Counted from the first letter of the stretch, positions 30,248 through 40,084 are shown. The stretch is DNA of 64,000 nucleotides from Burkholderia thailandensis E264 (GCF_000012365.1 NC_007650.1:124001-188000); one strand, 5' to 3'. Notes: generated by a model from the letters alone, not told the origin. A program made the numbers and translations.

Positions 30248-33200
30248 ATGAGTGGAATAGGTGGTCTAGGCGGGGTGATGGCGGGTTTCGATGCCCGGCG
30301 CCTGACATCGCTTGACGTCGAGCGTCGGATTGACCGGTACGGAAATCAGCCGGGAGATTGGACGGCGAGATATGGTGTCGAGCGCGCGCTTTCCGGATTG
30401 CTGCAACGTTCGGTCGACGCAGGTTCCGGCAATAAGGTGTGCTTGGCGACGGACGAAGTCGACATCAAGCTGCCCGGGCGGTTGCCGATCATGTGGGCCC
30501 GCTACCATTCAAGCGCTTTGAAGAACGTGGGTTTGCTCGGCCCGGGATGGCGCACGGATTGGGAGATAACCTTGCGGCGCGAGGGGGATCAGCTCGCCTA
30601 TACCGACGATCAAGGCCGCGTCTTGTTGCTGCCCATGCCGCGCCGCGGCTCTCAGGTCATCGTATCTTCCGAGCAATTGCACGTTGCGCATCTTCCCGAC
30701 GGTCGAATGGTCGTCGCCGATCTCACGCCGCATTACAGAGTATTCGGCGAATTCGACGAAGCCGGCGTTGCTCGGCTGAAATATATCGAAGATCTTCACA
30801 AGCAACGGATCGGTTGCATCTGGGATGACGCAGGCCGTCTGAAGCGTATGCGCGGCACATGCGGGCACGAACTGAAGATGCACTATGGCAATGACGGCCG
30901 CAGGCTGACTGGCATCGAATGCGTCGATGGCGGGCCGACGGGGTTGCTCGTGCATTACGGCTACGACGACGACGGCCAGCTTGCGGAGGTTCGCAATCGC
31001 ATTGGAGATGTCGTGCGGCGTTTCACGTACGAAAACGGCCGCATCGTGCAAGAGGTCGGTCCGCTGGGCCAAACAACGCAGTACAAGTGGGATGTGCGTC
31101 GTGGCGCAGCGCGGGTGATCGAGCGAAGCACGTGTCGTGGCGCGCGCGATCGCTTCAACTATGATCCTGATGAGGGCCGCTGCGAGGTGATCGATACGTT
31201 CGGCCATGCCGCGCAGTGGAAGTTCGACAGGCAAGGAAACCTCTCGCGTCACACGGATTTTGCGGGAGGCCGCTATACGTTTGCATACGACAGCGCTGGA
31301 TGGCCAACGGAGTTGAACCTGCCCGGCGATCGGCAGGTCCGCATCACGTTCGATAACCTTGGTCGTGTCACGCGGGAAATCGATCCTCTCGGCGGCGAAC
31401 GTTCGACGATCTACGCATTCGCGACACGCGAGCCCGTGACCGTTCGCGCGAGCGACGGCAGGCTCTGGGTATGGCGACACGACGACAGGTTGCGGGCCAT
31501 CCATCACCAATCTCCGTCGCATGGCGCGACGCAAATTGCGTATTCGGAGCACGAGCGAGGAGAGACGCACAGTTACGTCACGGAGAGAGGCACGTCGATC
31601 ACGATCGAGCGTGACCGCCGAGGGCAAGTGATCGGCTTGGGCACCGCGCCCGATAAGGCGACGACGTATCGCCGCGACGCGGAAGGGCGAGTCGTCGAAA
31701 TCATCGATCCGCTTGGAGCGATAACGAAAATCGAAAATGATCTGCTTGGGCGCCCGCTTATCGTGACGTTGCCCGGCGGCAGACAGGAGCGTCGAGTCTG
31801 GAATGCCGCGGGACAGATAATCAAGGTCACGGGGCCCGATGGCCATGCTCGACTTTGGCACCGTGACCCGTATGGCCGCGTCGTGCAGTTCGTAGACGAG
31901 GAAGGGAGCGTCACTGCGCACGAATACGATGCGCATGGCCGGCGAATCAGGACTGTGAGCGGCAATGGCGCCACGCAGGAATTCGAATGGGGCCCGGCCG
32001 ACCGCTTGGTGTCGATCGTCGATGCGGATCGCGTGACGCGCGCCTTGGGTTACTCGATGGCCGGCTGGCTGCAGCAGGTCGTGACGACGGCGGAATCGAT
32101 GACGCGCCGCGAGATATTCGTGCACGACGCATTGGGTCGCTTGATCGGCCGCGAGACGGAGCATGCGCATTATCACTACGCTTACACGCAGCAGGGGTTG
32201 CTCGGAACGGTCGATTGTTCACCGACCGAAGCCGGAGAGGCGATCGGTGTCGTGGCCGACAACATTCGATTCGAGTACAACCCGTTTGGCCTCGTGACAG
32301 CCGAGCACGGCAGCGCCGGCGTGCTGCACTACGAGTACGACGCGCGAGGCCGAACCAGCGCGGTCACCCTTCCGGACGGGTGTGTCGTGAAGAGCGAGCG
32401 CGATGAGGCCGGATGCGTCGCGCTGATCGGCATGACCTGTCGCGAGGAGAGTCGCGGGATCGCCGCATTTCGCTACGACAATCTAGGGCGACAAGTGTTG
32501 CGATCGCAAGGCGAGCTTTATCTGCGTTCCGTTTACACGTCGACGTCCGAACTCGAACGTTGTTTTGCGATGAATGTTGTCCGAACCCCGAACAACGAAA
32601 TGCAGGCGGGTGAAATACAGTATTGGCGGGAATTTCAGTACAGCATCGCCGGCAATGTAACGCAAGTCGCGGATCGCTTCGAAGGAAAAACGTACTGCGA
32701 TTACGATCGTCGAGGGCGCCTGCTTCGGATGCTGTCCGATGAGGTCGGGATCGAGTACTTTACGTGGGATGCTGCCGGCAACCTGTTCGATACGGCGCAT
32801 GTTGCCGGAAACGTGGTGGCGTGTCCGGATCATCGGATGCGCGAATATAAGGGTTATCAATACGAGTACGACTCGTGGGGTAATGTGAGCTGCAAGCGCA
32901 GTGCGGCGGCCGAGCAATCGTTCACCTGGGATGCGGATGGAAGGCTGATGGAAGTTCGCAGTCGCCAGATGCTGGTCCGTTTCAGGTACGACGCGCTCGG
33001 CCGGCGTACGAGCAAATCGATCGAGCGGCTTGACGGCGATCACGCGCGGCAGGCGGATTCGTCCACGGAGATCACTCATTTCGTCTGGGAAGGCGAGCGG
33101 ATCATGCAGGAGCGCGCGGAGAAAGAGATTCGGACCTTTCTGTATCAGCCCGCCGCCGACGGCTTCATGAGTTACGCACCGCTTGCTCGTGTCGACCAGG

Positions 33201-33700
33201 CGCGAGACGTGGACGGGACTGTTCAGCCAATGCGCCTGTATCATTATCAAGTCGATGCGGCCGGAACTGCGGTGGCGATGACCGACGACGCAGGGGCACT
33301 TGCATGGGCCGGCCGTTACTCGGCTTGGGGGCGGATTTTGCCGCCTACTTCGCTCAATGTGCAAGTCGATCAGCCGTTGCGGTTTGCCGGCCATTACGCC
33401 GATGACGAAGTGCGCCTGCACTTGAACGGGACCCGATATTACGATCCGGATACGGGCCGATACCTGAGCCCCGATCGCACCGTGGAGCCGGGCACGAGTC
33501 CGTATCGCTATGTCTCGAATCCTCAAACCGCCTGCAATCCGACGGGGCGCGCGGTAACGCTTGCACGGCCGCGCGCGGGGAAACTCGTGGGGTCAAGTGT
33601 CAAGAGAACATTTGATCTCGGACAGCCTGTTGCCGGCCTCGTCGCAGAGCTCGACGACGTAGTCGACGGGACGCTGATCCAGGGCGGACAAGAAATCTAG
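30248..33700 (+). CDS. Rhs/YD-repeat protein with minimal C-terminal tail
   Basis: 1150 residues. A near-consensus ribosome binding site (AAGGAGGT, 30234-30241) lies 6 nt before the ATG. Many YD repeats (for example 'YTYENGRIV', 'EYDAHGRRI', 'FRYDALGRR') form the Rhs shell. The core ends in 'RYYDPDTGRYLSPDR', followed by 'NPQTACNPTG', where most Rhs proteins have a D-P-x-G self-cleavage motif; here the second Asp is Asn. Only about 50 residues follow, and the last about 36 codons overlap the opposite-strand glycosyltransferase gene. No toxin domain or immunity gene is recognisable, so the polymorphic tip appears lost or replaced. Codon use looks less GC-rich than in the tss genes. Confidence 0.92.
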   Translation: MSGIGGLGGVMAGFDARRLTSLDVERRIDRYGNQPGDWTARYGVERALSGLLQRSVDAGSGNKVCLATDEVDIKLPGRLPIMWARYHSSALKNVGLLGPGWRTDWEITLRREGDQLAYTDDQGRVLLLPMPRRGSQVIVSSEQLHVAHLPDGRMVVADLTPHYRVFGEFDEAGVARLKYIEDLHKQRIGCIWDDAGRLKRMRGTCGHELKMHYGNDGRRLTGIECVDGGPTGLLVHYGYDDDGQLAEVRNRIGDVVRRFTYENGRIVQEVGPLGQTTQYKWDVRRGAARVIERSTCRGARDRFNYDPDEGRCEVIDTFGHAAQWKFDRQGNLSRHTDFAGGRYTFAYDSAGWPTELNLPGDRQVRITFDNLGRVTREIDPLGGERSTIYAFATREPVTVRASDGRLWVWRHDDRLRAIHHQSPSHGATQIAYSEHERGETHSYVTERGTSITIERDRRGQVIGLGTAPDKATTYRRDAEGRVVEIIDPLGAITKIENDLLGRPLIVTLPGGRQERRVWNAAGQIIKVTGPDGHARLWHRDPYGRVVQFVDEEGSVTAHEYDAHGRRIRTVSGNGATQEFEWGPADRLVSIVDADRVTRALGYSMAGWLQQVVTTAESMTRREIFVHDALGRLIGRETEHAHYHYAYTQQGLLGTVDCSPTEAGEAIGVVADNIRFEYNPFGLVTAEHGSAGVLHYEYDARGRTSAVTLPDGCVVKSERDEAGCVALIGMTCREESRGIAAFRYDNLGRQVLRSQGELYLRSVYTSTSELERCFAMNVVRTPNNEMQAGEIQYWREFQYSIAGNVTQVADRFEGKTYCDYDRRGRLLRMLSDEVGIEYFTWDAAGNLFDTAHVAGNVVACPDHRMREYKGYQYEYDSWGNVSCKRSAAAEQSFTWDADGRLMEVRSRQMLVRFRYDALGRRTSKSIERLDGDHARQADSSTEITHFVWEGERIMQERAEKEIRTFLYQPAADGFMSYAPLARVDQARDVDGTVQPMRLYHYQVDAAGTAVAMTDDAGALAWAGRYSAWGRILPPTSLNVQVDQPLRFAGHYADDEVRLHLNGTRYYDPDTGRYLSPDRTVEPGTSPYRYVSNPQTACNPTGRAVTLARPRAGKLVGSSVKRTFDLGQPVAGLVAELDDVVDGTLIQGGQEI

Positions 33701-34951
33701 GCTGTAGCCGAACCACTCGCCCGAATGATGCCGACGAAATTCGTCGGCATCGACGGTCGCGCAGTGGAGGACAGTCTGTCCGGCATCGTGAACGGTCATG
33801 CGGCAGCTGTGAAGCGACGCCAACACTTCTGAAAACTGGTTTTGGTGAACCCAAACACGCACTTCGTTTGCGCGTTTGAGCGTCGACTTCCATTCGTCAT
33901 CCGATTGTCGAGCGGCCGCTGCGGGTTCGGGCAGCGCCCCGTCGACCAGTGCTTGCTGAACGCCGCGATGGGTGAAGCTAAGGCCCGCGTAGCGCTCATA
34001 TTCGGCGATGGTCCGCTCCGTACCCAGGCCATACGATGCGAAATCGATGCCGGTGCGCGATGCGCCGTCTATCCCGAGCAGCGCGCGGTTACGCTCGTGC
34101 GAGCGTTGATCGAGTTCGCCCCAGTGCCGCGAGACTACGCCGTTTGTTTTAGCCTCGACGGTGTGATCGTCCCAGATCTTCGGCCGCCCTCGACGAGTGT
34201 ATTCATGCCATGCGATGGCGCGATGAGGATGATAAAGGTCATAGCCGTGTGTGAAAGCGCGAACGGCAATGGAAATTTCTTCGCCGTGGAAGAAAAAATG
34301 CGGGTCGTGCTGTACCATTTCCGCAAAATGGCCGTCGGCGAACGCGAAATGCGCGCTGTAAAATCGCGCCGGTATCGGATGCTCCATCGCCTGCCAATCG
34401 GCAATGTCGCGAGCGCGGAACAACACGACTCCTTCCGGAGAAAAACGGAAAAACGTCATTGCAAGCGGCGTATGGCTGAGGGAGCGACGGTCGCGTCCCG
34501 GAGTGAAGCCGGGCAAGTATGCGGTGATCACCGGCTTTGCGCTGAACTTCCTGAGCGACTCGAGCATCTCGACCATCTGTTGGTCCCATCCGTCGATAAA
34601 GCAGTGGTGGGAGTCAAGCTGAAGGGTATACCGCTCGCTTCCGTAACGCTGCTGAATGAGATTGCGCGCCCAGCACGCGCCACGTGATTGTTGATATGGA
34701 ACGTCGATAATTTCGATCGATGCGCCACGGAAGGCAAGCGTATGGATCGTGAACTCTCCGGCGGTATCCGCGCGCCACCGCGAAAAGCCGTGGGCAAAGA
34801 ACGTTCCGATCGTGTCTTCCAACGCGTGCTGTCGGCATACGACAATGCGAAGCGCATCGGGGCGAGACGCTCGATCGATCAAGTCAACTAAAGTCGGAAT
34901 CAGTTGAGGATCGCGATAACTGGCAATTTGAACAAAGATCGAGTTATTCAT
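33593..34951 (-). CDS. GlcNAc-transferase family protein (PF11397, GT60-like)
   Basis: About 452 residues from ATG 34951. 'IFVQIASYRDPQLIPTLVDL', 'VPYQQSRGACWARNLIQQRYG' and 'YTLQLDSHHCFIDGWD' (Asp near residue 113 in the DxD-equivalent position) match the GlcNAc/GT60 family, whose characterised members in protists add GlcNAc to hydroxyproline or Thr of proteins. 'HFFFHGEEISIAVRAFTHGYDLYHPH' is also conserved. The last about 100 residues form an unrecognised domain. It is cytosolic, with no signal peptide. It lies 32 bp after the FimH-like adhesin on the same strand and converges with rhs, overlapping its 3' end by 108 bp. The acceptor is unknown; the Pro-Thr VgrG tail, the adhesin or secreted use as an effector are possibilities. 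Confidence 0.82.
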   Translation of the reverse strand: MNNSIFVQIASYRDPQLIPTLVDLIDRASRPDALRIVVCRQHALEDTIGTFFAHGFSRWRADTAGEFTIHTLAFRGASIEIIDVPYQQSRGACWARNLIQQRYGSERYTLQLDSHHCFIDGWDQQMVEMLESLRKFSAKPVITAYLPGFTPGRDRRSLSHTPLAMTFFRFSPEGVVLFRARDIADWQAMEHPIPARFYSAHFAFADGHFAEMVQHDPHFFFHGEEISIAVRAFTHGYDLYHPHRAIAWHEYTRRGRPKIWDDHTVEAKTNGVVSRHWGELDQRSHERNRALLGIDGASRTGIDFASYGLGTERTIAEYERYAGLSFTHRGVQQALVDGALPEPAAAARQSDDEWKSTLKRANEVRVWVHQNQFSEVLASLHSCRMTVHDAGQTVLHCATVDADEFRRHHSGEWFGYSLDFLSALDQRPVDYVVELCDEAGNRLSEIKCSLDT

Positions 34952-34983
34952 AGTGTCGAACCAACGCCGTCGCATCGACGACG

Positions 34984-36012
34984 TCACAAAATGGTTAGCG
35001 TGATGATTGAAGTCGCGTCGATCGTGCCCGCGGTGGGGGGCGTCGTGCCGACACGCAGGACAGTCGCCTCGAGTGCGAATCCGTGCTCCATTGCACCGCC
35101 GGGCACGACTTTGATTTCGCTGGAGGGATCGTTTGGTTTTAGAATCTGTTGCGTGCCGGCATCGCGCAATCGGATGGCAAGGTTCTTCGCATCGCCGGCA
35201 TTCGCGATCAGGCTTTGATCGTTACTATCCGGCGTGGCGGCCAAAGTCGCCGTGATGGAGACGGGGGGAGTGGGGCCTGAACACTGGACGTTGAATTTGA
35301 CATCCCTGGTGGGGCCGGAGTCGAAGGAAACGTCCTTCGGGCCGAAATGACCGAAATCCACGTTCTTTTCCTGCTGATCGACATGGCAGATCGGCAGCAC
35401 GCGCAACTTGACGCTGCCGGCATTGAAATCGACCACCGTTTTGCCGTCGTCACCGTATACGCGACTGAGGTTGCCAAGAGATACGGTCGATTCACTCGGC
35501 AACGCTTCGCTGGTCTTGATCAACTCGATACGGAACACGGTTCCCGCGCCGAAATTCAGAGAGCTGTCCAGGCCGGGCTTTTCTTCGGTCCACGGCGTAT
35601 CGCGAGGAATCGCACCTATCGAGCCGCTCTGACGAACCTGAGTGATTCGAAATCCGACGCCGGGAACGCCGGTTTCGTATATCGACCCTCCGAGTTCCGA
35701 CAGCGGCGGGGACAAATTAAGCGCAAAGTGAACGTTCCCGGACGGAGCGCTGCACCATATGAAGTGCAGTTCTTCGCTCGGGGTGCTTTTTGCTTCCGTT
35801 ATTAGGCCGCCTATTTCCAGGTTCGGGTCGACATCGATCGTTCCGGAAGGAAATGATAGGGAGAATGAGCTATGGGCGCGCGCGATCTTGCCTTGCTCGG
35901 TGAGCCACGCGATATTCCCGTCGGTCAGCATGTTGCAGCCGGCAGCAAGTGCATCGAAAGTTGCTGCGAGCAGGATGAGAGCCGCAAAAAATCGTGAGAA
36001 TTTTATCTTCAT
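34984..36012 (-). CDS. FimH-like two-domain fimbrial tip adhesin
   Basis: 342 residues from ATG 36012; an upstream extension to 36117 is open but would precede the signal peptide. The signal peptide ends near 'DALAAG'. The N-terminal domain (about 25-220) carries Cys residues in 'GCNML' and 'HFIWCSAP', as in lectin-type adhesins. The C-terminal domain (about 230-342) has the pilin pattern 'LPICHVDQQEKNVDFGHFG', 'VKFNVQCSG', 'AIRLRDAG', ending in a hydrophobic strand. It most likely caps the fimbria encoded at 8907-13689. It lies 55 bp behind tssA, on the same strand, and so may be transcribed with the T6SS baseplate genes. Confidence 0.8.
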   Translation of the reverse strand: MKIKFSRFFAALILLAATFDALAAGCNMLTDGNIAWLTEQGKIARAHSSFSLSFPSGTIDVDPNLEIGGLITEAKSTPSEELHFIWCSAPSGNVHFALNLSPPLSELGGSIYETGVPGVGFRITQVRQSGSIGAIPRDTPWTEEKPGLDSSLNFGAGTVFRIELIKTSEALPSESTVSLGNLSRVYGDDGKTVVDFNAGSVKLRVLPICHVDQQEKNVDFGHFGPKDVSFDSGPTRDVKFNVQCSGPTPPVSITATLAATPDSNDQSLIANAGDAKNLAIRLRDAGTQQILKPNDPSSEIKVVPGGAMEHGFALEATVLRVGTTPPTAGTIDATSIITLTIL

Positions 36013-36067
36013 TCGATAGATGGGACGGTCGATAGAACGGAAAAGCGTTGCGCGGTCAACTGCAGAT

Positions 36068-37138
36068 CTAGACGTCGAGCGCATCCCACTGAGCGAGCAA
36101 CTCGGCGGGAATCGCATTCGCGATTTCCGAAAAGCGCTTGCCGACCATGCGCTCCGACTGGCGCAGCAGCACGATTACCGGGCTGCTCGGCTCGTTCTGC
36201 TCGAACCAAAGGCGCGTCGCCTGAATGGCCGCCAGCGCGCCCCGTCGATCCATCGGCGGTTGCGGGTTTGCGATCGACATTGCAGCGGGCGTTTGCGTGG
36301 CGGCGTCGCCTGCCGGGGCGAGGGCGTCGGCGGCGCGCGAATGCGCGGTGTCGCCGTTCGCCGGCTTCGCATCGCCTTGCGGTTGAGCGGCGGACGCCGA
36401 ATACGGCGATTCCAGTTGCGCCTGCGTAAACGGATGCAGCAGTTTCGCGATGCCGGACAGGTCGGGCGCGTCGTCGCCGAGCGATTCACGGGTCGAGGCG
36501 ATCAAATCGGCCATGAGGCACTGGGCCTGCGCGAGCGCGACGATCGTTCCGTCGCGCCGGTTCCACCATTCCTTGAGCAGCCGGCTGGCCGATTCGGGCG
36601 CGAGAGCGTCTTTCACGCGCGTCACCGCGAGCGCCTTTTCGATGTCGCGCAACTGCAATTGCAGGCCGCTCGCCTTGGGCAACTGGATTTCCCGGATGTC
36701 CGCAAGCGTTGCGTCGGGGTCCGCAAGCGTGGCGATCGCGTTCGCATAGACCACGGGATCGCGTTCGCCTTCGAAGAACGGTACAGGGTGCAGCGCCTCG
36801 CCGTAACGCGCGAGCATCTCGTTGAGTAGCGCGAGGCCGTCGCGCAGCCCTTGCGCGCCGCTCTGGCGGATTCTGCATCGTGTCAGGATCACGACGAGCC
36901 GAATGTCCTTCGTGCGCAACAGCAGCGCGCGGCAGTCGCGTTCCGCCTCCGCCCAGTTCGCGGGCTGAGGCGCTTCGACGAACTCGCCATATTGCGCATC
37001 CTTCTTCGGCGCGATCGCGGATTGCAGCATCACGAACGCCGGATCGTATTCGAGGTCCGGCCCGCAGGGCGCATCCTGTGAGACGGGCGCGAGAAGATCC
37101 GCGTAGCGCAGCGTTGCAGCGGGTGTGGTGGCATTCAT
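36068..37138 (-). CDS. tssA: T6SS assembly protein TssA (ImpA_N domain)
   Basis: 356 residues. The N-terminal ImpA_N domain is clear: 'LLAPVSQDAPCGPDLEYDPAFVMLQ', 'NWAEAERDCRALLLRTKDIRLVV', 'GLRDGLALLNEMLARYGEALHPVP'. An Ala/Gln-rich linker follows and a short C-terminal helical domain 'RRGALAAIQATRLWFEQNEPSSPVIVLLRQSERMVGKRF'. This is the short TssA type. It primes sheath/tube polymerisation at the baseplate. It lies 18 bp after tssG in the minus-strand operon. Confidence 0.95.
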   Translation of the reverse strand: MNATTPAATLRYADLLAPVSQDAPCGPDLEYDPAFVMLQSAIAPKKDAQYGEFVEAPQPANWAEAERDCRALLLRTKDIRLVVILTRCRIRQSGAQGLRDGLALLNEMLARYGEALHPVPFFEGERDPVVYANAIATLADPDATLADIREIQLPKASGLQLQLRDIEKALAVTRVKDALAPESASRLLKEWWNRRDGTIVALAQAQCLMADLIASTRESLGDDAPDLSGIAKLLHPFTQAQLESPYSASAAQPQGDAKPANGDTAHSRAADALAPAGDAATQTPAAMSIANPQPPMDRRGALAAIQATRLWFEQNEPSSPVIVLLRQSERMVGKRFSEIANAIPAELLAQWDALDV

Positions 37139-37156
37139 CGATGAGCGATCTCCAGA

Positions 37157-38206
37157 TCAGGAACAGTATTTTTCAGGCTCGAACACCATGCCGACGACCG
37201 GCTTGTCGTCCCTCGATTCCCCGAGCCAGGTCGAATAGCCGAGACGGTGCGCGGTGTCCGCGCGGGCGGGCGGTGCGGCGCGCGGCTTGACGAGCAGCTT
37301 GATCTCCCAGTCGTATTCGTGGCCGATGAAAGCGCGCACCCAATCGACCAGCGTGGGCAGATCGTTGCCGTGCGGCGTCAGGCGAAGATACTGGTCGAGA
37401 TCGAGCGGACCGATGACCAGCCGGAACTTGTGCTGACAATCGGGAACCATGTCGCCGAGCAGCGCGCCCTCGCCCATGACGGTCGACGCGGCGCGCGCGC
37501 CGAGCAGGCAACGCTCCGGCTCCGCAATCCGAATCCAGTGGAAGACGTACTCGTCGACGGAGATCGGCACGCCGAAGTAATGAGACAGCGTAGCGGCCAC
37601 GCCGTCCGGATTGCGCGCCTCGCGCACGAGATGCGCGCACGCGGCGTATCGCGCGTGTGTGGGCGGGTGCGTGCGCGCGGCTTCCTCTGGATCGGTGCCC
37701 ATCAGGCTGCCGATGTAGAACGAGAACGTTTCGCGGTCTGCGCGGTCGAGCGATACGGTTGCTTGTGACGACGCCCACGCGCGATAGAACAACGCGAGCG
37801 CGCGGTGATGAAAGAGATTGGAGAAATGCGCGATCGCGTGATCCTGATAGCTCTCCGCGCGGTTATACGCGAGCTCGGTCATGTGAAGCGGCAACGGCCC
37901 TTGCGGCCCCCATAGGCCGAGACCGAACAGCTGAATGTCGAGACGCCCGCGCTGCACGTCGAGCGATGCGATCTCGCGCGGCGCGAAGGCCATCGACGGA
38001 CGTTGTCCGATGCGAAACGGCTCTTCCCTCGGAAGACACGCGGTGCCCGGCAGAGGCATGCGCGCATCGCGTGCGGCGATTGCGCGCAACAAGCTCAGGA
38101 AGCCGGCGCGCCACGGCGCTTGCGGATCGAACCATGCGCGCAGTGCGTCCGGATGCAGCGGCGAGCGGGCGTCGATGGGCGGGGTGGCGGGCGGATGAGC
38201 CGTCAT
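37157..38206 (-). CDS. tssG: T6SS baseplate protein TssG
   Basis: 349 residues; ATG at 38204-38206 overlaps the tssF TGA (ATGA coupling). Conserved TssG segments: 'FLSLLRAIAARDARMP', 'PFRIGQRPSMAFAPREIASL', 'FGLGLWGPQGPLPLHMTELAY', 'HFSNLFHHRALALFYRAW', and 'VPISVDEYVFHWIRI'. It forms the baseplate wedge with TssE, TssF and TssK. The length is usual. Confidence 0.96.
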   Translation of the reverse strand: MTAHPPATPPIDARSPLHPDALRAWFDPQAPWRAGFLSLLRAIAARDARMPLPGTACLPREEPFRIGQRPSMAFAPREIASLDVQRGRLDIQLFGLGLWGPQGPLPLHMTELAYNRAESYQDHAIAHFSNLFHHRALALFYRAWASSQATVSLDRADRETFSFYIGSLMGTDPEEAARTHPPTHARYAACAHLVREARNPDGVAATLSHYFGVPISVDEYVFHWIRIAEPERCLLGARAASTVMGEGALLGDMVPDCQHKFRLVIGPLDLDQYLRLTPHGNDLPTLVDWVRAFIGHEYDWEIKLLVKPRAAPPARADTAHRLGYSTWLGESRDDKPVVGMVFEPEKYCS

Positions 38207-40083
38207 ACCGCGCCCCTTCCGCCCATTCGCGGCTTCCATCGCGTGACGAGGCCGCGTTGCATCGAGCGAAGCTCGGTCTCGGTGAAGACATTGATCGAGA
38301 CATGGCGCGTGAGGTACTGCTCGAGCACGAGACCGAACAGGTATGGGCTCAACCCCGAGAAGCCGCTTTCGTCGACGGTCAGTTCGCATCGAACGCCGCG
38401 TCCGTAAACCAAGAGCCCGTGACCCGGCAGACGCCGGACGACCGGCTCCGTGCGCGCGCCGACCAGGCTGTCGATCTGCGTGGCCTGTTCGCGTTCGCTC
38501 GTGCCGACGAACAGGCGCAGCATGTTGCGCAACGCCTGGCCGCCGTCGCGGTGATCGAGCTCGGCAAGCGGCATGTAGTTGAAGCTGAGCTGGCGAATCA
38601 GGCGCCACGCGGTTTCACCTGTCGCGTATGGCTCGCGCGGCGCGCTCGGCGGATGAACCAGGCTCACGCCTTCGATCGGCACGGAGTCTTGCATCGTCAG
38701 ATCGTTGACGCCGTTGCGCGGGATCAGTCGGGGAAGATCGCGGTTGGTGACCCACGCGTCGACGGACAGGTAACGAATGTCGTCGGCGTACGGCGCTTCG
38801 GCCTGGTCGACGAGCGACACGTAGACTTCCGTTCCGACGTATGGCGTGCGCGTTCCATACTTGCGCGCGTTGGTCGACGTCGTTCTCGGTTCGCGCAGAA
38901 TCGAGAAATACCGGCCGTAATTTCCGATGTCGCTATGCAGCGTCTGATAGAGCGGGTTGAAGGTGACTTCCGTCGACGTTTCGGCTTTTTGCCCGAACAC
39001 GCGCGATACCGAGAACACTTCGTAATCGAGCGGGCGGGTGCGGTCCGGTATCAGGTGGAACGCGGTTTGGGCGCGATTGATTTCCACTCGGTCGGTCCGC
39101 TTCGGGAACAGATTGACGATGGGGGCGCAAAACAGCAGAAACCGCGCGGCCTCGACGTGCGTGACGAGTTCGTCGGGCAAGCGGTCGAGCAACAGCACGA
39201 TTTCGGCTTCCTTTCCGTCGATGCGCGACAAGCCGGCGTTCAATTGCGTCAGCGCGAAGAAATAGAAGCGTTGGCGGCAGGTGAAGTATTCGTGCAGCAG
39301 ATTGTGCCCATGGAACGTGTTCCATACGAGCGGCAACAAGCTTTGATCGGGCGATAAGCCTTCGAAATCGACCGCGTTCTTCGCAACGACGACGCCTTCG
39401 CCGCGCGCGGCGCCCTGCGCGCGCACGACCGACGCGACGCTGCTTGCGTGAATCAGTTCGAAGAGATGGGAGGCGATGCGTTCGTCGCCGCCGATATACA
39501 GCGAGAGGCGATCGAGTCCGGCAATTTGCGAGAACTTGATTTCGCCGACGGTGCGCACGCGCAGCCGGAGCGCGCCGCGCAGCTTCGTGTGCGGCAGCAG
39601 GCTGCGCTGAAGATCGGGAAGATCGGGCGGCACGGCGGTCAGCGTCGCGCCGGCGATCTCGATGGGCCAGAGCGTGATGTCCTGGCCGGTGCGGAATTCG
39701 CACGCGGTCTGCTCGCCGGGCGGGATCGACGAGCGCAGCATGCTGTGACGGGGAACCTTGAACCCCTTGCTGAAATCGCCTTCCCGCAGGCTTGGACGCA
39801 GGCGCGCGACGGCCATCGACGGCGTCGGCGCGACGTAATTCGGATAGGTGACTTCGAGCAGGCGTTGCGTGAAGCGGGGAAACTCGGCCTCGAGCTTGAG
39901 TTGAGTGCGTGCGGACATGAAGCAGAACGCCTCGATGAGCCGTTCCACGTAGGGGTCCGCCACTTCGATGCCTTGCATGCCGAGCCGGCGCGCGATCTTC
40001 GGGTGCTGCGCCGCGAATTCCGCAGACAACTCCCGCATGTAGGTCAATTCGCGGTTGTAATGGTCGAGAAACTGCGGGTCCAT
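38203..40083 (-). CDS. tssF: T6SS baseplate protein TssF
   Basis: 626 residues. 'FLDHYNRELTYMRELSAEFAAQHPKIA', 'DPYVERLIEAFCFMSARTQLKL', 'TYPNYVAPTPSMAVARLRP' and 'FPKRTDRVEI' are hallmarks of TssF; the C-terminal 'LFGLVLEQYLTRHVSINVFTETEL' is also typical. It starts 1 nt after the tssE stop and overlaps tssG by 4 nt, so all three baseplate genes are coupled. Confidence 0.97.
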   Translation of the reverse strand: MDPQFLDHYNRELTYMRELSAEFAAQHPKIARRLGMQGIEVADPYVERLIEAFCFMSARTQLKLEAEFPRFTQRLLEVTYPNYVAPTPSMAVARLRPSLREGDFSKGFKVPRHSMLRSSIPPGEQTACEFRTGQDITLWPIEIAGATLTAVPPDLPDLQRSLLPHTKLRGALRLRVRTVGEIKFSQIAGLDRLSLYIGGDERIASHLFELIHASSVASVVRAQGAARGEGVVVAKNAVDFEGLSPDQSLLPLVWNTFHGHNLLHEYFTCRQRFYFFALTQLNAGLSRIDGKEAEIVLLLDRLPDELVTHVEAARFLLFCAPIVNLFPKRTDRVEINRAQTAFHLIPDRTRPLDYEVFSVSRVFGQKAETSTEVTFNPLYQTLHSDIGNYGRYFSILREPRTTSTNARKYGTRTPYVGTEVYVSLVDQAEAPYADDIRYLSVDAWVTNRDLPRLIPRNGVNDLTMQDSVPIEGVSLVHPPSAPREPYATGETAWRLIRQLSFNYMPLAELDHRDGGQALRNMLRLFVGTSEREQATQIDSLVGARTEPVVRRLPGHGLLVYGRGVRCELTVDESGFSGLSPYLFGLVLEQYLTRHVSINVFTETELRSMQRGLVTRWKPRMGGRGAV

Positions 40084-40084
40084 G

